From CBDESM01 sp965205165 (GTDB lineage: Bacteria > Chloroflexota > Dehalococcoidia > Bin125), in contig OZ242037.1 of NCBI GenBank assembly GCA_965205165.1, positions 1,240,001-1,304,000 on the forward strand: a DNA stretch of 64,000 bases, written 5' to 3'. The position numbers and the translations under genes were made by a program. Under the pieces are notes generated by a model. The model did not search any database and was not told where the DNA came from. It worked only from the letters and a program-made list of their open reading frames with translations. Shown piece by piece: positions 34,011 through 42,470 of this stretch; positions within the stretch are counted from its first letter, which is position 1; each line of letters begins with the position of its first letter.

Positions 34011-34470
34011 CGACCGACCGGCAGAAGCTCGAGCGGGAACTGCCAGCGCTCCGGACCTCCGCCTACGCGGTGACCGGAACGGCGACGCGACGGTACAACT
34101 GCATTGGTTGGGCTGCGGGAACCGATGCAGCTTGGTGGGACCCTTTTGACAGAAGTGTTTACTGGCCCAACGGAGTACCCCGCGACGATGGCTTGTCCAG
34201 CGTGATGGCCGCACTGGCGACCGTCGGGTACGCGCCTTGCGACGACGCGGCCTCGAAGATGGCGTCCAGAAGATCGCTTTCTACGCGATTGACGGCTTCT
34301 TCACGCATGTCGCGGTGCAGCTCGAAGACGGTCGCTGGTCCAGCAAGCTCGGGCCCGATGAGCTGATCGAGCACGACGAACTGGATGCCTTAGCAAGCCA
34401 CGCCAACGTCGGCGGCGCATGGCAGTACGGCGAAGTTGCGGGGTTCATGTGCCGGGCGCGGGAGGGGTAG
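34007..34470 (+). pseudogene. DUF7689-like gene B, cassette copy 2, frameshifted
   Basis: Starts at GTG 34007 and reads YNCIGWAAG, YWPNGVPRDDG and VMAALATVGYAPC, matching copy 1. Near 34247-34252 one base is missing, and the correct sequence continues in another frame: GLEDGVQKIAFYAIDG, THVAVQLEDGRWSSKLG, DELIEHDELDAL and YGEVAGFM, ending at a TAG at 34468-34470. Unlike copy 1 there is no further stop. The two halves together cover the whole family. A sequencing error or programmed frameshift cannot be excluded because only one base is involved. Confidence 0.7.
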
Positions 34471-34584
34471 GGCGTCGATCGGGCGTGGTTCTTCATTTTC
34501 AGGATGCGCTGTGCGTGATCTCTCTTGCGTCGTCCGGCTGGCGCTCCGCCCGCTTGATGCCGGTGCCTGCGATACCTTTTGCGC

Positions 34585-35313
34585 ATGCCGATGCGCGATG
34601 GGAGGGGGTCAGCGGGAGCGGAGACCGGCTCCGTGCTGATTGGGGGGCGGGAGGTTTCTTATGCGGTTCGGCGGTCGGCTCGGCGGAAGAAGACGCTGGA
34701 ACTGACCGTGCGAGATGGGGTTGTCTCGGTTGCGGCGCCGCGGCGGGCGGCGGCTAGCGACATCCATGAGTTCGTGCTGCGCAAGGCGGATTGGATTGCG
34801 GAGCGGCTCGAGCGGCCTGCGCCGCCGAACCTGCGGGAGCAGCTGCGGGAGGGGGGCGAGCTGCCTTGGCTCGGTACTCCGCGCGCGGTCGCCATCGACC
34901 CGGGGGCGGCCGAGGCCGTTTCGCTGACGCTGCTCGATATCCGCTTTCGCGGGACGAGCACGGATGAAATCGCGGCGGACTTTGAGAAGTGGGGGCGGAT
35001 GCGTGCTGCGGAGTACATCGGCGAGCGGGTGGGGCGCTGGGCGCCGGTGCTGGGGATGCGGCCGGGGAAGATCACGATCCGGTCGCAGAAGCGGCGCTGG
35101 GGGTCGGCATCGCGGTCGGGGAACTTGCAGTTCAACTGGCGGCTGATGCTGGTGCCGCCGCGGTTGATCGACTACGTCGTGGTGCACGAGCTGGCGCACC
35201 TGCGGCACCCGAATCACGGGGCGAAATTCTGGGCCTTCCTCGACGGCCATATGCCGGGGGCCAAGGGGCTCCAGCGCGAGCTGCACCAGCGCGGGCTCGA
35301 ACTCGATTGGTGA
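34585..35313 (+). CDS. YgjP/WLM-type zinc metallopeptidase (DUF45)
   Basis: A 242-residue protein with the DUF45/YgjP architecture. The N-terminal half has VRRSARRKKTLELTV and the ADWIAERLE segment. The catalytic half contains SQKRRWGSASRSGNLQFNWRLMLVP, then VVHELAHLRHPNHGAKFWAFLD, with HELAH as the zinc-binding HExxH motif and the later HPNHG supplying a further ligand. Related proteins often lie near type I restriction genes. The start is uncertain: ATGs at 34585 and 34591 and an upstream TTG are possible, and no clear ribosome-binding site decides. The product is probably cytoplasmic. Confidence 0.86.
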   Translation: MPMRDGRGSAGAETGSVLIGGREVSYAVRRSARRKKTLELTVRDGVVSVAAPRRAAASDIHEFVLRKADWIAERLERPAPPNLREQLREGGELPWLGTPRAVAIDPGAAEAVSLTLLDIRFRGTSTDEIAADFEKWGRMRAAEYIGERVGRWAPVLGMRPGKITIRSQKRRWGSASRSGNLQFNWRLMLVPPRLIDYVVVHELAHLRHPNHGAKFWAFLDGHMPGAKGLQRELHQRGLELDW

Positions 35314-35334
35314 GCGCGGCCCACTGGCGCGGGC

Positions 35335-36525
35335 TCAGTCGGCAGCAGCCTCCGCGGGCGGGCGCAGGAAGTCCGGCACCTCCTGGCCGGCGTCCTCGAA
35401 CGCCTTGGCCAGCACGTCGACGCGGCTGAACGAGACGGCGCCGCCGCCTTGGGCGACCCATTGCTGGGTGCCGCGCACCGAATCGAGCTGCGACTGGAAG
35501 TGCGGCATCACGTGGCGTGCGAAGAGCTCGTAGGAGCGCAGGATGCACTCGCGGTCGGCCCACTCGTGGGCCAGCATCATCAGCCCGCCGAACCCGTCGG
35601 CGGCATCCTGCAGGTTTGAGATCACCTCGATCGCATCGTCGGGCGTGCCGATGATCGCGGCCCCGTTCTCGACCGCGCCCTCCGGGGTCTCGGCGGTGTT
35701 GGGTGCGGCTGCGCCGAGCGTGTCGCGGAAGTAGTCGATCTGCCAGGCGCGGTAGCCGTCGCGGCACTCGTCCATGGCGCGCTGGCGGTCGTCGGCGATG
35801 TACATCGGCATCACCAACCGCCATTTCGAGCGGTCGACGGTCTGCTCTGCCTGCTCCGCGAACTGCTCCACCTCGGCCCACTGCCCGGCCAGGTTGCTGC
35901 GGCCTTCGGGCAGGTAGACGCCGATGCTGAGCAGCCCGATCCCGTACTTCCCGGCGATCTGCCGCCCCGCCGGCGAAACCGTGCTCGCCACCGCCATCTC
36001 GAAGTGCGGCTTCGTGTAGGGCGAGAGCTGCAAGCGCGCGTCGACCAGCTGGAACCAGTCGGTTTCGCGGTTGACCGGGCCGTCGTAGCGCAGCAGCGCC
36101 GTGATCGCCTCCAGCGATTCGTCCATCCGCCGCCGCTGGGTGAGCGGGTCGATCCCCATCATCGCCGCGTCGGACGAGAGCGCGCCGGGGCCGACGCCGA
36201 GCATCGTCCGCCCGTAGGTCATGTGGTCCAGCTGCACCATCCGGTCGGCCACGATCAGGGGATGGTGGTAGGGCAGGCTGACCACGCCGGTGCCCAGGCG
36301 GATCTGCCGCGTCCGCTCGGCGGCGGCCGCGATGAACACCTCGGGCGAGGCGATCAGCTCCCAGCCGGCCGAGTGGTGCTCGCCGATCCAGGCCTCGTCG
36401 TAGCCCAGACGATCGAGGTGTTCGAGCAGCTCCATGTCGCGGTGCAGCGCCAGCGTCGGGTTGTCGCCGACGCGGTGGAAGGGCGCCATGAAAATTCCGA
36501 AGTCCATCCGTCCCGGTCCGGCCAT
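35335..36525 (-). CDS. LLM-class flavin-dependent monooxygenase
   Basis: Second luciferase-like enzyme of the window, 396 residues. MDFGIFMAPFHRVGDNPTLAL, LDRLGYDEAWIGEHHSAGWE and IRLGTGVVSLPYHHPLIVADR are typical of limonene/alkanal monooxygenase-like members that use reduced FMN. The central GRTMLGVGPGALSSD binds flavin. The ATG at 36525 follows GGAGGATCAAG. It is divergent from the CoA-transferase gene, 75 bases apart, and could share regulation with it. Substrate not readable. Confidence 0.9.
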   Translation of the reverse strand: MAGPGRMDFGIFMAPFHRVGDNPTLALHRDMELLEHLDRLGYDEAWIGEHHSAGWELIASPEVFIAAAAERTRQIRLGTGVVSLPYHHPLIVADRMVQLDHMTYGRTMLGVGPGALSSDAAMMGIDPLTQRRRMDESLEAITALLRYDGPVNRETDWFQLVDARLQLSPYTKPHFEMAVASTVSPAGRQIAGKYGIGLLSIGVYLPEGRSNLAGQWAEVEQFAEQAEQTVDRSKWRLVMPMYIADDRQRAMDECRDGYRAWQIDYFRDTLGAAAPNTAETPEGAVENGAAIIGTPDDAIEVISNLQDAADGFGGLMMLAHEWADRECILRSYELFARHVMPHFQSQLDSVRGTQQWVAQGGGAVSFSRVDVLAKAFEDAGQEVPDFLRPPAEAAAD

Positions 36526-36600
36526 CTTGATCCTCCGCTCCAGCCGCGACTCCTATACTCGCGCCCGCCCGAGGGTAGCCAATCGACGGGAGGCGCACCG

Positions 36601-37935
36601 ATGACCCGCTTCGATCCGACGATCGACTGGCGATCCGAATACGCCCGCAAGCTCTGCTCGCCGGAGGAGGCGGCGGCGCAGTTCAAGTCCGGCGATCATC
36701 TCTGGATGCCGCCCGGCCACGCCTCGCTCCCCATCCTCGAAGCGCTCGCCGCCCGCAAGGACGAGCTCGAGGGGGTCGAGGTGCGGGCCGTGATCGTGCC
36801 CGACGCCGGCTGGTTCACGGAGGAGCACATGCGGGCCTTCAAGCTCGCCCCGCAGTTCGGCACCCTCTTCGACCGCGAGGCCGTCAACTCCGGCGTCGCC
36901 GACTACCACCCCTACTGGCTAGTCGGCGGGCACAAGGCGTGGCAGTCCGGCCGCGGCGAGGACGAGGCTTGGCCGGTCGACGTCCACATGATCCGCGTCT
37001 CGCCGCCCAACGAGAGCGGCTTCGTCTCGCTCGGCCCCTCGGTCTGGGACGGGGTCACCACCGCGAAGATCGCCCGCAAGGTGATCGCCGAGGTCAACGA
37101 GAACGTGGTCCAGACCTTCGGCGACTCCTGGCTGCACGTGTCCGAGATCGATCACTTCGTCCCGGCCGCCTCGCCGATCGTCGTGAACTTGGAGCATCCG
37201 CCGGCCAACGAGGTCGACCGAGGCATCGCACATCACGTTTCCGAACTGGTCCGCGACGGCGACACCATCCAAGTCGGCGTCGGCTCGCACACGGGCGCGC
37301 TGCCGCGGCTCGGAGCATTCGACGGCAAGGAGAACCTCTCCTACTTCGCGGAGCTCACGGTCGAGGGACTCGTCCCGCTGGTCGAGCGCGGCGTGATCAC
37401 GGGCAAGTATTCGCAGACCCATCCCGACAAATTCGTCGCCACCGTGCTCGGCAACACGCCGGAAGAGCACCAGACGGTGCATCAGAACCCCGCTTTCGAG
37501 GCGTACTCGCTGGAGCACCTGCTTGATCCGCGCGAGATCGCGAAGAACGAGAACATCGTCGCGATCAACGGCGCGCTGACCATCGACCTCAGCGGGCAGA
37601 TCGGCGTGCACACGATCGGCCCGCGGGTCTACGCGGGCGTCGGCGGGCACCTCGCGTTCGCGCTCGGCGCGTTTCTCGCGCCAAAGGGCCGCTACGTAGC
37701 CGTGATCCCCTCGACCAGCCGGGACGGCACGGTTTCGACCATCCTGCCGCAGTTCGTCGAGGGGCAGATCGTGACCGTCCCGCGCGACATCGCGGATACG
37801 GTCGTGACCGAGCATGGCATCGCCAAGCTGCTGGGCAAGACCGTGCGGCAGCGTGCCGAGGAGCTGATCTCGGTTGCCCACCCGGACTTCCGGGCCGAAC
37901 TGCGCAAGGCGTCGGAGAAGCTCTTCTATCCCTGA
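36601..37935 (+). CDS. Acetyl-CoA hydrolase/transferase family protein
   Basis: A 444-residue family I CoA-transferase, comparable to acetyl-CoA hydrolase and 4-hydroxybutyrate CoA-transferase. The N-terminal half contains AAAQFKSGDHLWMPPGHASLP; the middle has IQVGVGSHTGALPR and ITGKYSQTHPDKFVAT. The C-terminal half has AINGALTIDLSGQIG, VGGHLAFALGAFLAPKG and VTEHGIAKLLGKTVRQRAEELISVAHPDFR. It should move CoA between short organic acids. In the GGxxxF segment the usual Gln-Asp/Glu-Phe pattern is replaced by HLAF, so specificity may be unusual. A GGGAGG site precedes the ATG. Confidence 0.87.
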   Translation: MTRFDPTIDWRSEYARKLCSPEEAAAQFKSGDHLWMPPGHASLPILEALAARKDELEGVEVRAVIVPDAGWFTEEHMRAFKLAPQFGTLFDREAVNSGVADYHPYWLVGGHKAWQSGRGEDEAWPVDVHMIRVSPPNESGFVSLGPSVWDGVTTAKIARKVIAEVNENVVQTFGDSWLHVSEIDHFVPAASPIVVNLEHPPANEVDRGIAHHVSELVRDGDTIQVGVGSHTGALPRLGAFDGKENLSYFAELTVEGLVPLVERGVITGKYSQTHPDKFVATVLGNTPEEHQTVHQNPAFEAYSLEHLLDPREIAKNENIVAINGALTIDLSGQIGVHTIGPRVYAGVGGHLAFALGAFLAPKGRYVAVIPSTSRDGTVSTILPQFVEGQIVTVPRDIADTVVTEHGIAKLLGKTVRQRAEELISVAHPDFRAELRKASEKLFYP

Positions 37936-38001
37936 CGAGGCCGGGGGCGTCCGCGTGCGTGAAATCGAGCTCCGTCTCGGATTTCCTGCCGCCGAACTGA
38001 A

Positions 38002-38247
38002 TCAGACCCAGAAAACGTCGACCGGGCCGCCGGTGCCGTCCTCGTACTCGATGGTCGCCCAGCCGTCCTTGCGCACCCGGACCTTGTACGGCGGCATTTC
38101 GAGGCCATCGGCACCTCGAATGCGCTCGGCGGGATCATCGGACGGCTCGTATTCGACCGTCAGGTTCTTGTGCCGATACTTGCGGGGCAGATTCACCTTC
38201 GCGATCCGGTCCTCGCTCTTCGGCGCGGGCGTCTCGGCAGTCGCCAT
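38002..38247 (-). CDS. Small hypothetical protein
   Basis: An 81-residue soluble protein with an apparent beta-rich core (LTVEYEPSDDP, MPPYKVRVRKDGWATIEYEDG). It ends GPVDVFWV. A strong GAGGAGG site suits the second of two adjacent ATGs (38247). It lies between the CoA-transferase end and the esterase gene, and reads in the same direction as the esterase. No family was recognised and no signal peptide is visible. Confidence 0.68.
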   Translation of the reverse strand: MATAETPAPKSEDRIAKVNLPRKYRHKNLTVEYEPSDDPAERIRGADGLEMPPYKVRVRKDGWATIEYEDGTGGPVDVFWV

Positions 38248-38298
38248 CATGGCCTCCTCGCATGCCGATCTGAGCGTCCGAGCGCGGTCGGGTTGCCG

Positions 38299-39207
38299 TC
38301 AGGCGTGCTGCTTGACGAACTCGCCGATGCGGGCGATCGCCTCCCGGCCCTCAGGGAGCATCGGCGCGAAGGCGTGCCAGACGTGGAACATCTCGTCCCA
38401 GACTTCTTCGGTCACGTCGACGCCGGCAGCGCGGGCGCGCTCGGTCACGCGGCGGGTGTCGTCGAGCAGGACCTCCGCGTCGCCGACTTGCAGCAGCAGC
38501 GGCGGCAGGCCGGCGTAGTCGGCGTAGACCGGAGACGCCAGCGGGTCTTCCGCATTCCCGCCGCTGACGTAGGCCGCGGCCATCAGCTTGATCATCGCCG
38601 CGTCGGTGATCAGGGGGTCCGCGTCGGCCCGGGTCGTGATCGATTCGCCGGTCACGGCCATGTCTGTCCAGGCGGAAATCCCGATCGCCGCGTTGGGCAA
38701 GGCCACATCGCGCTCGCGCGCGGCCAGCAGCGTCGCCAGCGTGAGCCCGCCGCCGGCCGAGTCGCCCGCCACGAACGTCGATTGCGCGGCGCCCGGCCCG
38801 TCGGGGCCGTTCTCCTGCATGAACTGCAGGCCCGCGATGGCGTCGTCCACGGCGGCCGGGAACGGGTGCTCCGGGGCGAGCCGGTAGTCCAGGTTCAGGA
38901 TCGAGCAGCCTGCGGCGGCGGCGATGTCCTCGCACAGCCGGCGGTGCGTCGCGGTCGAGCCGATCACGTAGCCGCCGCCGTGCACGTAGAGCAGCCGCCG
39001 ATTCGGGTCGGAACCGGGGACGGTGATCCATTCGCCGGGCACGCCGTTGGCGTCGACTGCGGTGATCGTCGCGGCTTCAGTGGGCGGGAGCGCGTTGGCG
39101 GCGAAGTCGGCGCGCATCTCCGGGATGCCGCGCTGCGCGCCATCGGCCAATCGTTCCGCGTTCTCGCGGATCATCTCCAACACCTTCGCCAGCTCTGCAG
39201 ATGCCAT
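38299..39207 (-). CDS. Alpha/beta hydrolase of the HSL (hormone-sensitive lipase-like) family
   Basis: A 302-residue carboxylesterase. HGGGYVIGS supplies the oxyanion hole, GDSAGGGLT the nucleophilic Ser, and DEMFHVWH the catalytic His; an Asp near the VGDAEVLLDD stretch completes the triad. These are the standard bacterial HSL/lipase class IV features. It should hydrolyse short-chain esters in the cytoplasm; no signal peptide is seen. The ATG at 39207 follows AGGGGG; an in-frame ATG nine codons upstream lacks a site. It faces the toxin-antitoxin-like pair with a shared upstream region. Confidence 0.92.
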   Translation of the reverse strand: MASAELAKVLEMIRENAERLADGAQRGIPEMRADFAANALPPTEAATITAVDANGVPGEWITVPGSDPNRRLLYVHGGGYVIGSTATHRRLCEDIAAAAGCSILNLDYRLAPEHPFPAAVDDAIAGLQFMQENGPDGPGAAQSTFVAGDSAGGGLTLATLLAARERDVALPNAAIGISAWTDMAVTGESITTRADADPLITDAAMIKLMAAAYVSGGNAEDPLASPVYADYAGLPPLLLQVGDAEVLLDDTRRVTERARAAGVDVTEEVWDEMFHVWHAFAPMLPEGREAIARIGEFVKQHA

Positions 39208-39386
39208 GTCGTCCCCCTGTTCCAGCGCGTTCAAGATAGGCGAAAGCGCAAGGCAGACGAGACGGCATTGTGGCCTGCACTACATACGGACGACGACGAT
39301 TCGCGGCGCGATGACATACAATGGCCGCCCCGGAAGAGCGTCCGCGGCAAGCGGCACCGGAGCGGGGAATGAAGGCGGAGACGGTC

Positions 39387-39539
39387 ATGGCAGGCAAGAA
39401 CGGCAAGCAAAGCGGGGGGCGGAAGACTGCGCGCGCAACGGACAAGCGCGCGGAGCGTCGCGAAGAGGAACGCCGCAAGCTGGCTGAGACCGTCGTGCAG
39501 CACCGCATCGGCGTCCTCAAGGCCTTGGAAAAGCACTAG
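39387..39539 (+). CDS. Small basic protein upstream of doc, candidate antitoxin
   Basis: A 50-residue very basic protein (GRKTARATDKRAERREEERRKLAE) with a terminal helix VVQHRIGVLKALEKH. It ends 12 bases before the Doc-family gene, the usual place for an antitoxin. It is not a Phd-type antitoxin by sequence. ATG 39387 and ATG 39369 both have purine-rich sites upstream; the second adds six residues. A TACAAT hexamer lies at 39317-39322. Role as antitoxin is inferred from position only. Confidence 0.6.
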   Translation: MAGKNGKQSGGRKTARATDKRAERREEERRKLAETVVQHRIGVLKALEKH

Positions 39540-39551
39540 CGGCCGCGGACG

Positions 39552-40097
39552 ATGCCGGGGCTCAGATACCCAACCGAGGGGGACACCGACCTCCTGATCG
39601 CGGCTTGCCGGGATGTCTTCCCCGAGTCGCCGTCCTTCGTGTTGCAGGGGAATGCCGGGGCGGGGCGCCTGTCCAGCGCATTCGCGCAACCGCGCTGGCC
39701 GCATCACCGCGAGCTTCCGCGCAAGGCGGCCGTGCTGCACTACCACATCAACCGCGACCATCCCTTTCTTGACGGCAACAAGCGCTTCGCGATCGCGGCG
39801 ATGGAGATGTTCCTGCTCGACAATGATGCGACCCTCTTCGCATCGGACGAGCAATTGCTCGAATTCAGCTTGGCCGTAGCCAGCGGGGAGATGAGCCGCG
39901 ACGAATCGATCGAGTACGTGGCCAACCGCACTGCGCGGGAGCGCTGGTCCGCCGAGCAGCTCTTGCGATGGCTCGGCCGGCTCAATGATGAGGAGCGCCG
40001 CCAAGTGCTTGAAACCGGCACCACATTCCGCAACGCGAAGGACCCGCTCCACCGGCGAATGTCGGCTGCGCTCAACCGCGCCCGCCGCCGGCTCTAG
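39552..40097 (+). CDS. Doc/Fic-family toxin-like protein
   Basis: A 181-residue protein with the Fic fold motif HPFLDGNKRFA, as in Doc (death on curing), which phosphorylates EF-Tu in phage P1. The N-terminus LRYPTEGDTDLLIAACRDV and the LPRKAAVLHYHINRDHPF segment lead into the motif. About 60 residues beyond the Doc core form an extra helical C-terminal region (RWSAEQLLRWLGRLNDEER). No inhibitory (S/T)xxxE(G/N) motif is obvious, so inhibition would need a separate protein, perhaps the preceding small gene. Its end overlaps the next, converging gene by four bases. Confidence 0.85.
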   Translation: MPGLRYPTEGDTDLLIAACRDVFPESPSFVLQGNAGAGRLSSAFAQPRWPHHRELPRKAAVLHYHINRDHPFLDGNKRFAIAAMEMFLLDNDATLFASDEQLLEFSLAVASGEMSRDESIEYVANRTARERWSAEQLLRWLGRLNDEERRQVLETGTTFRNAKDPLHRRMSAALNRARRRL

Positions 40098-40327
40098 AGA
40101 TCGAGGACGCCGACGGTGCGGAGGAGGAGGAGGGTGACGGCGGCGAGGATGGCGGCGACGGTGAGGACCATCAGCGGGGGGTAGCTTGCTTCGGCGCGCT
40201 CGTCGCCGCGGTGCTCGCTGCCGCGGCCGATCCGCATCACCTCGCCTTGGCGCAGCCACAGGTAGATCCCGGTCAGCGCCGCGGCGTAGCCCATCACGAT
40301 CACCAAAATCTCGGTCCAGAGCGCCAT
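40094..40327 (-). CDS. Small two-helix membrane protein
   Basis: A 77-residue protein with two hydrophobic helices: ILVIVMGYAAALTGIYLW near the N-terminus and LMVLTVAAILAAVTLLLL near the C-terminus. A charged loop (RIGRGSEHRGDERAEAS) joins them. Both ends probably face the same side of the membrane. It overlaps the doc gene tail to tail. Function unknown. Confidence 0.68.
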   Translation of the reverse strand: MALWTEILVIVMGYAAALTGIYLWLRQGEVMRIGRGSEHRGDERAEASYPPLMVLTVAAILAAVTLLLLRTVGVLDL

Positions 40328-40407
40328 GCCGCCACGCTACCAGCACCTTCGCCGGCGGCGCTTGCCTAGACTGCCGCGAACGCCGAACCGCCCTGAAAGG
40401 CCGCGCC

Positions 40408-41076
40408 ATGCCCGTCCTGCTCGAAGTCCGCCACCGCGTCAAGCCGCTGACCAACTCCGCCTTCGACGCGTTCGTCGACTTCTACGCGGACGAGGTGTTC
40501 CCGCGCATGGCCGAACACGGGATCAACCTCTTCGGCGCTTGGAAGGTCAACGGCGGCGAAATGGGCTGGGACCTCTCCCTGCACCGCTACGACTCGATGG
40601 CGCATGCCGAGCAGTGCCTGGGCTCGCTGCGGCGCGACGGCGACCTCGCCAAGGCGATCGAGCGGGTCCGCGGCGAAGTCACGATTGAGGAGCAGACCAA
40701 GTTCGCCAACACCGTTTCCTACGCGACCGCCGAGCGGCTGGAGGCGGCGCTGGCCGAGCCGGATGAAGAGCGCCAGTACATGCTCGCCGTGCTGCAGGCC
40801 GGCGCCGGCGGGGCGCTCCCCGCGATCGATGGCATCGCCGGCTTGGTCGATCAGGTCGAGGCGGCGGGGGCGATGCAGCTGGTCACGGCTTATGCGACCG
40901 CCATCGGCCGGACCGGCGAGATCACCGACCTCTGGATTCTCCCGCACGGGGCCAGGGGCATGCTCCGCTACCGGGCGGGGGCGGGGCTCGACGCCATTGT
41001 CGCGCCGCTGCGCGAACACGCGCCGGAGGAGTCGCTGCTCTACCTGAATCCGCTGCCCTACTCCAAGCTCAAGTAG
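40408..41076 (+). CDS. NIPSNAP/EthD-like dimeric alpha-beta barrel protein
   Basis: A 222-residue protein of two similar ferredoxin-like halves. The N-terminal half has LLEVRHRVKPLTNSAFDAFVDFYADEV...INLFGAWKVNGGEMGWDLSLHRYDS, like NIPSNAP-family domains; the second half has LVTAYATAIGRTGEITDLWILP. The tandem arrangement could form an intramolecular dimer. Such proteins are often small-molecule-processing accessory proteins. A TAGACT hexamer lies at 40367-40372, 35 bases before the ATG. The precise role is unknown. Confidence 0.75.
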   Translation: MPVLLEVRHRVKPLTNSAFDAFVDFYADEVFPRMAEHGINLFGAWKVNGGEMGWDLSLHRYDSMAHAEQCLGSLRRDGDLAKAIERVRGEVTIEEQTKFANTVSYATAERLEAALAEPDEERQYMLAVLQAGAGGALPAIDGIAGLVDQVEAAGAMQLVTAYATAIGRTGEITDLWILPHGARGMLRYRAGAGLDAIVAPLREHAPEESLLYLNPLPYSKLK

Positions 41077-41079
41077 CGG

Positions 41080-42399
41080 CTAGGTCGTCATGCGGCGCAC
41101 GATCTCGTAGGTGAGCTCGACGCCCATGTTGAGGTTCTCGACGGTGAGGAACTCGTCGTTGCCGTGGAAGCCGGCGGCCTCTTCGGGGCTGAGCAGGACG
41201 GGGATGAAGCCGTAGGCGGGGATGCCCTGCTGGCGCAGGAAGCGGTTGTCGGTGCCGCCGACGCAGGTGGTCGGCACCACCGTCGCGTCCTCGACCGCCT
41301 CGGTCACCACCGTCTCGATCGTGCGGTAGAGCTCGGTGTCCCAGTCCACCGCGACCGGCTGATCCTGGCCCCAGTCGGAGAACTCGACCATGATACGGTC
41401 GTCGTCGATCACGTCGATCACCTGCTGCCGCCACTCCTCGCGGTCCTGGCCGGGCACTAGGCGGCAGTCGATGGTCGCCTCGCTCTTGGCCGGGATCACG
41501 TTGGCCTTGATTCCGGAGTTGATCATCGTCAGGTTCAGCGTGTTGATGAACATCGCGTGCGTGCCGGGGTGATCCTTGACCAGCGCCTCCAGCGCCGCGT
41601 CGTCCTCGACGGGCGGGATGTGGCCCTCGGCGATCAGACGATCCAGCCAGACGCGCGTTTCGGGCGTGACCTGCACGGGCCGCTCCCAGGCGGCGAGCTT
41701 GGACAGCGCGTTGACCAGATGCACCGCCGAGTTGTCGTAGTGCGGGCGGCTGCCGTGTCCGGGCGTGCCGATCGATGTCAGCTTCAGCCAGCAGATGTCC
41801 TTCTCGTTGGTCGCGACGCCGAAGATCGAGGCTTCCTTGCCCATGATCTGGGTCGCGCCCGAGCCGCCCTCGGACAGCTCGAACTCGACGTCCACCAAGT
41901 CCGGCCGGTTCTCGCAGAGCCACTGCATTCCCCAGACCGAGCCCGCCTCCTCGTCGGGCACGCCGGCGAAGACGAGGTCGCGGGTGAGCGAGAGCTCGCC
42001 GGCGTCGATCTGCCGCTTGAGCAGCAGCATCGTCATCAGGTGCATGATCCCGCAGCCCTTCATGTCCACCGCCCCGCGCCCGTAGACGCGCCCGTCTTCG
42101 ATCAGCCCCTCGAAGGCGGGCTTGGTCCAGTAGGCCTCCTCGACCGGCACCACGTCCGTGTGGTTGCAGAGCATCATCGCCCGCTTCTCTCCGCTCCCGC
42201 GCAGCCACCCGAAGACGGCCTCCCGCTCCGGCTGGATCCCCACGTACTCGACTTCGATCCCCGCTTCCTCGAGGATGGCCCCCAGCCACCGCGCCGCCGG
42301 CGCCTCGTTCCCCGGCGGATTGGACGTGTCAATCCGCAGATAGGCGACGAAGTGCCCCAACGCCTCCGCGTTCACCGCTGTCCAGTCGATTTCAGTCAT
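41080..42399 (-). CDS. M20-family metallopeptidase / deacylase
   Basis: A 439-residue co-catalytic zinc hydrolase of the M20 group (ArgE/DapE/carboxypeptidase-like). CNHTDVVPV carries the first ligand and the catalytic Asp. GRGAVDMKG gives the bridging Asp, DEEAGS the catalytic Glu pair, and GTDNRFL with the late FHGNDEF the last ligands. The lid domain has the STIGTPGHGSRPH-like sequence used for dimerisation. The ATG at 42399 follows AGGGGAGA. It ends three bases from the NIPSNAP stop, tail to tail. It may process N-acyl amino acids or dipeptides. Confidence 0.92.
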   Translation of the reverse strand: MTEIDWTAVNAEALGHFVAYLRIDTSNPPGNEAPAARWLGAILEEAGIEVEYVGIQPEREAVFGWLRGSGEKRAMMLCNHTDVVPVEEAYWTKPAFEGLIEDGRVYGRGAVDMKGCGIMHLMTMLLLKRQIDAGELSLTRDLVFAGVPDEEAGSVWGMQWLCENRPDLVDVEFELSEGGSGATQIMGKEASIFGVATNEKDICWLKLTSIGTPGHGSRPHYDNSAVHLVNALSKLAAWERPVQVTPETRVWLDRLIAEGHIPPVEDDAALEALVKDHPGTHAMFINTLNLTMINSGIKANVIPAKSEATIDCRLVPGQDREEWRQQVIDVIDDDRIMVEFSDWGQDQPVAVDWDTELYRTIETVVTEAVEDATVVPTTCVGGTDNRFLRQQGIPAYGFIPVLLSPEEAAGFHGNDEFLTVENLNMGVELTYEIVRRMTT

Positions 42400-42470
42400 C
42401 TCGATCTCCCCTCGCTTCGTCGTGGTCTCTGCTCTTGTCACCAATCTACACGGGTGACGCCAATGGAATC

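Noticed and set aside
33101..34470. Programmed frameshifting as the main explanation for the two B genes
   Set aside because: No slippery heptamer or stable downstream structure was evident, and copy 1 also has a stop in the restored frame.
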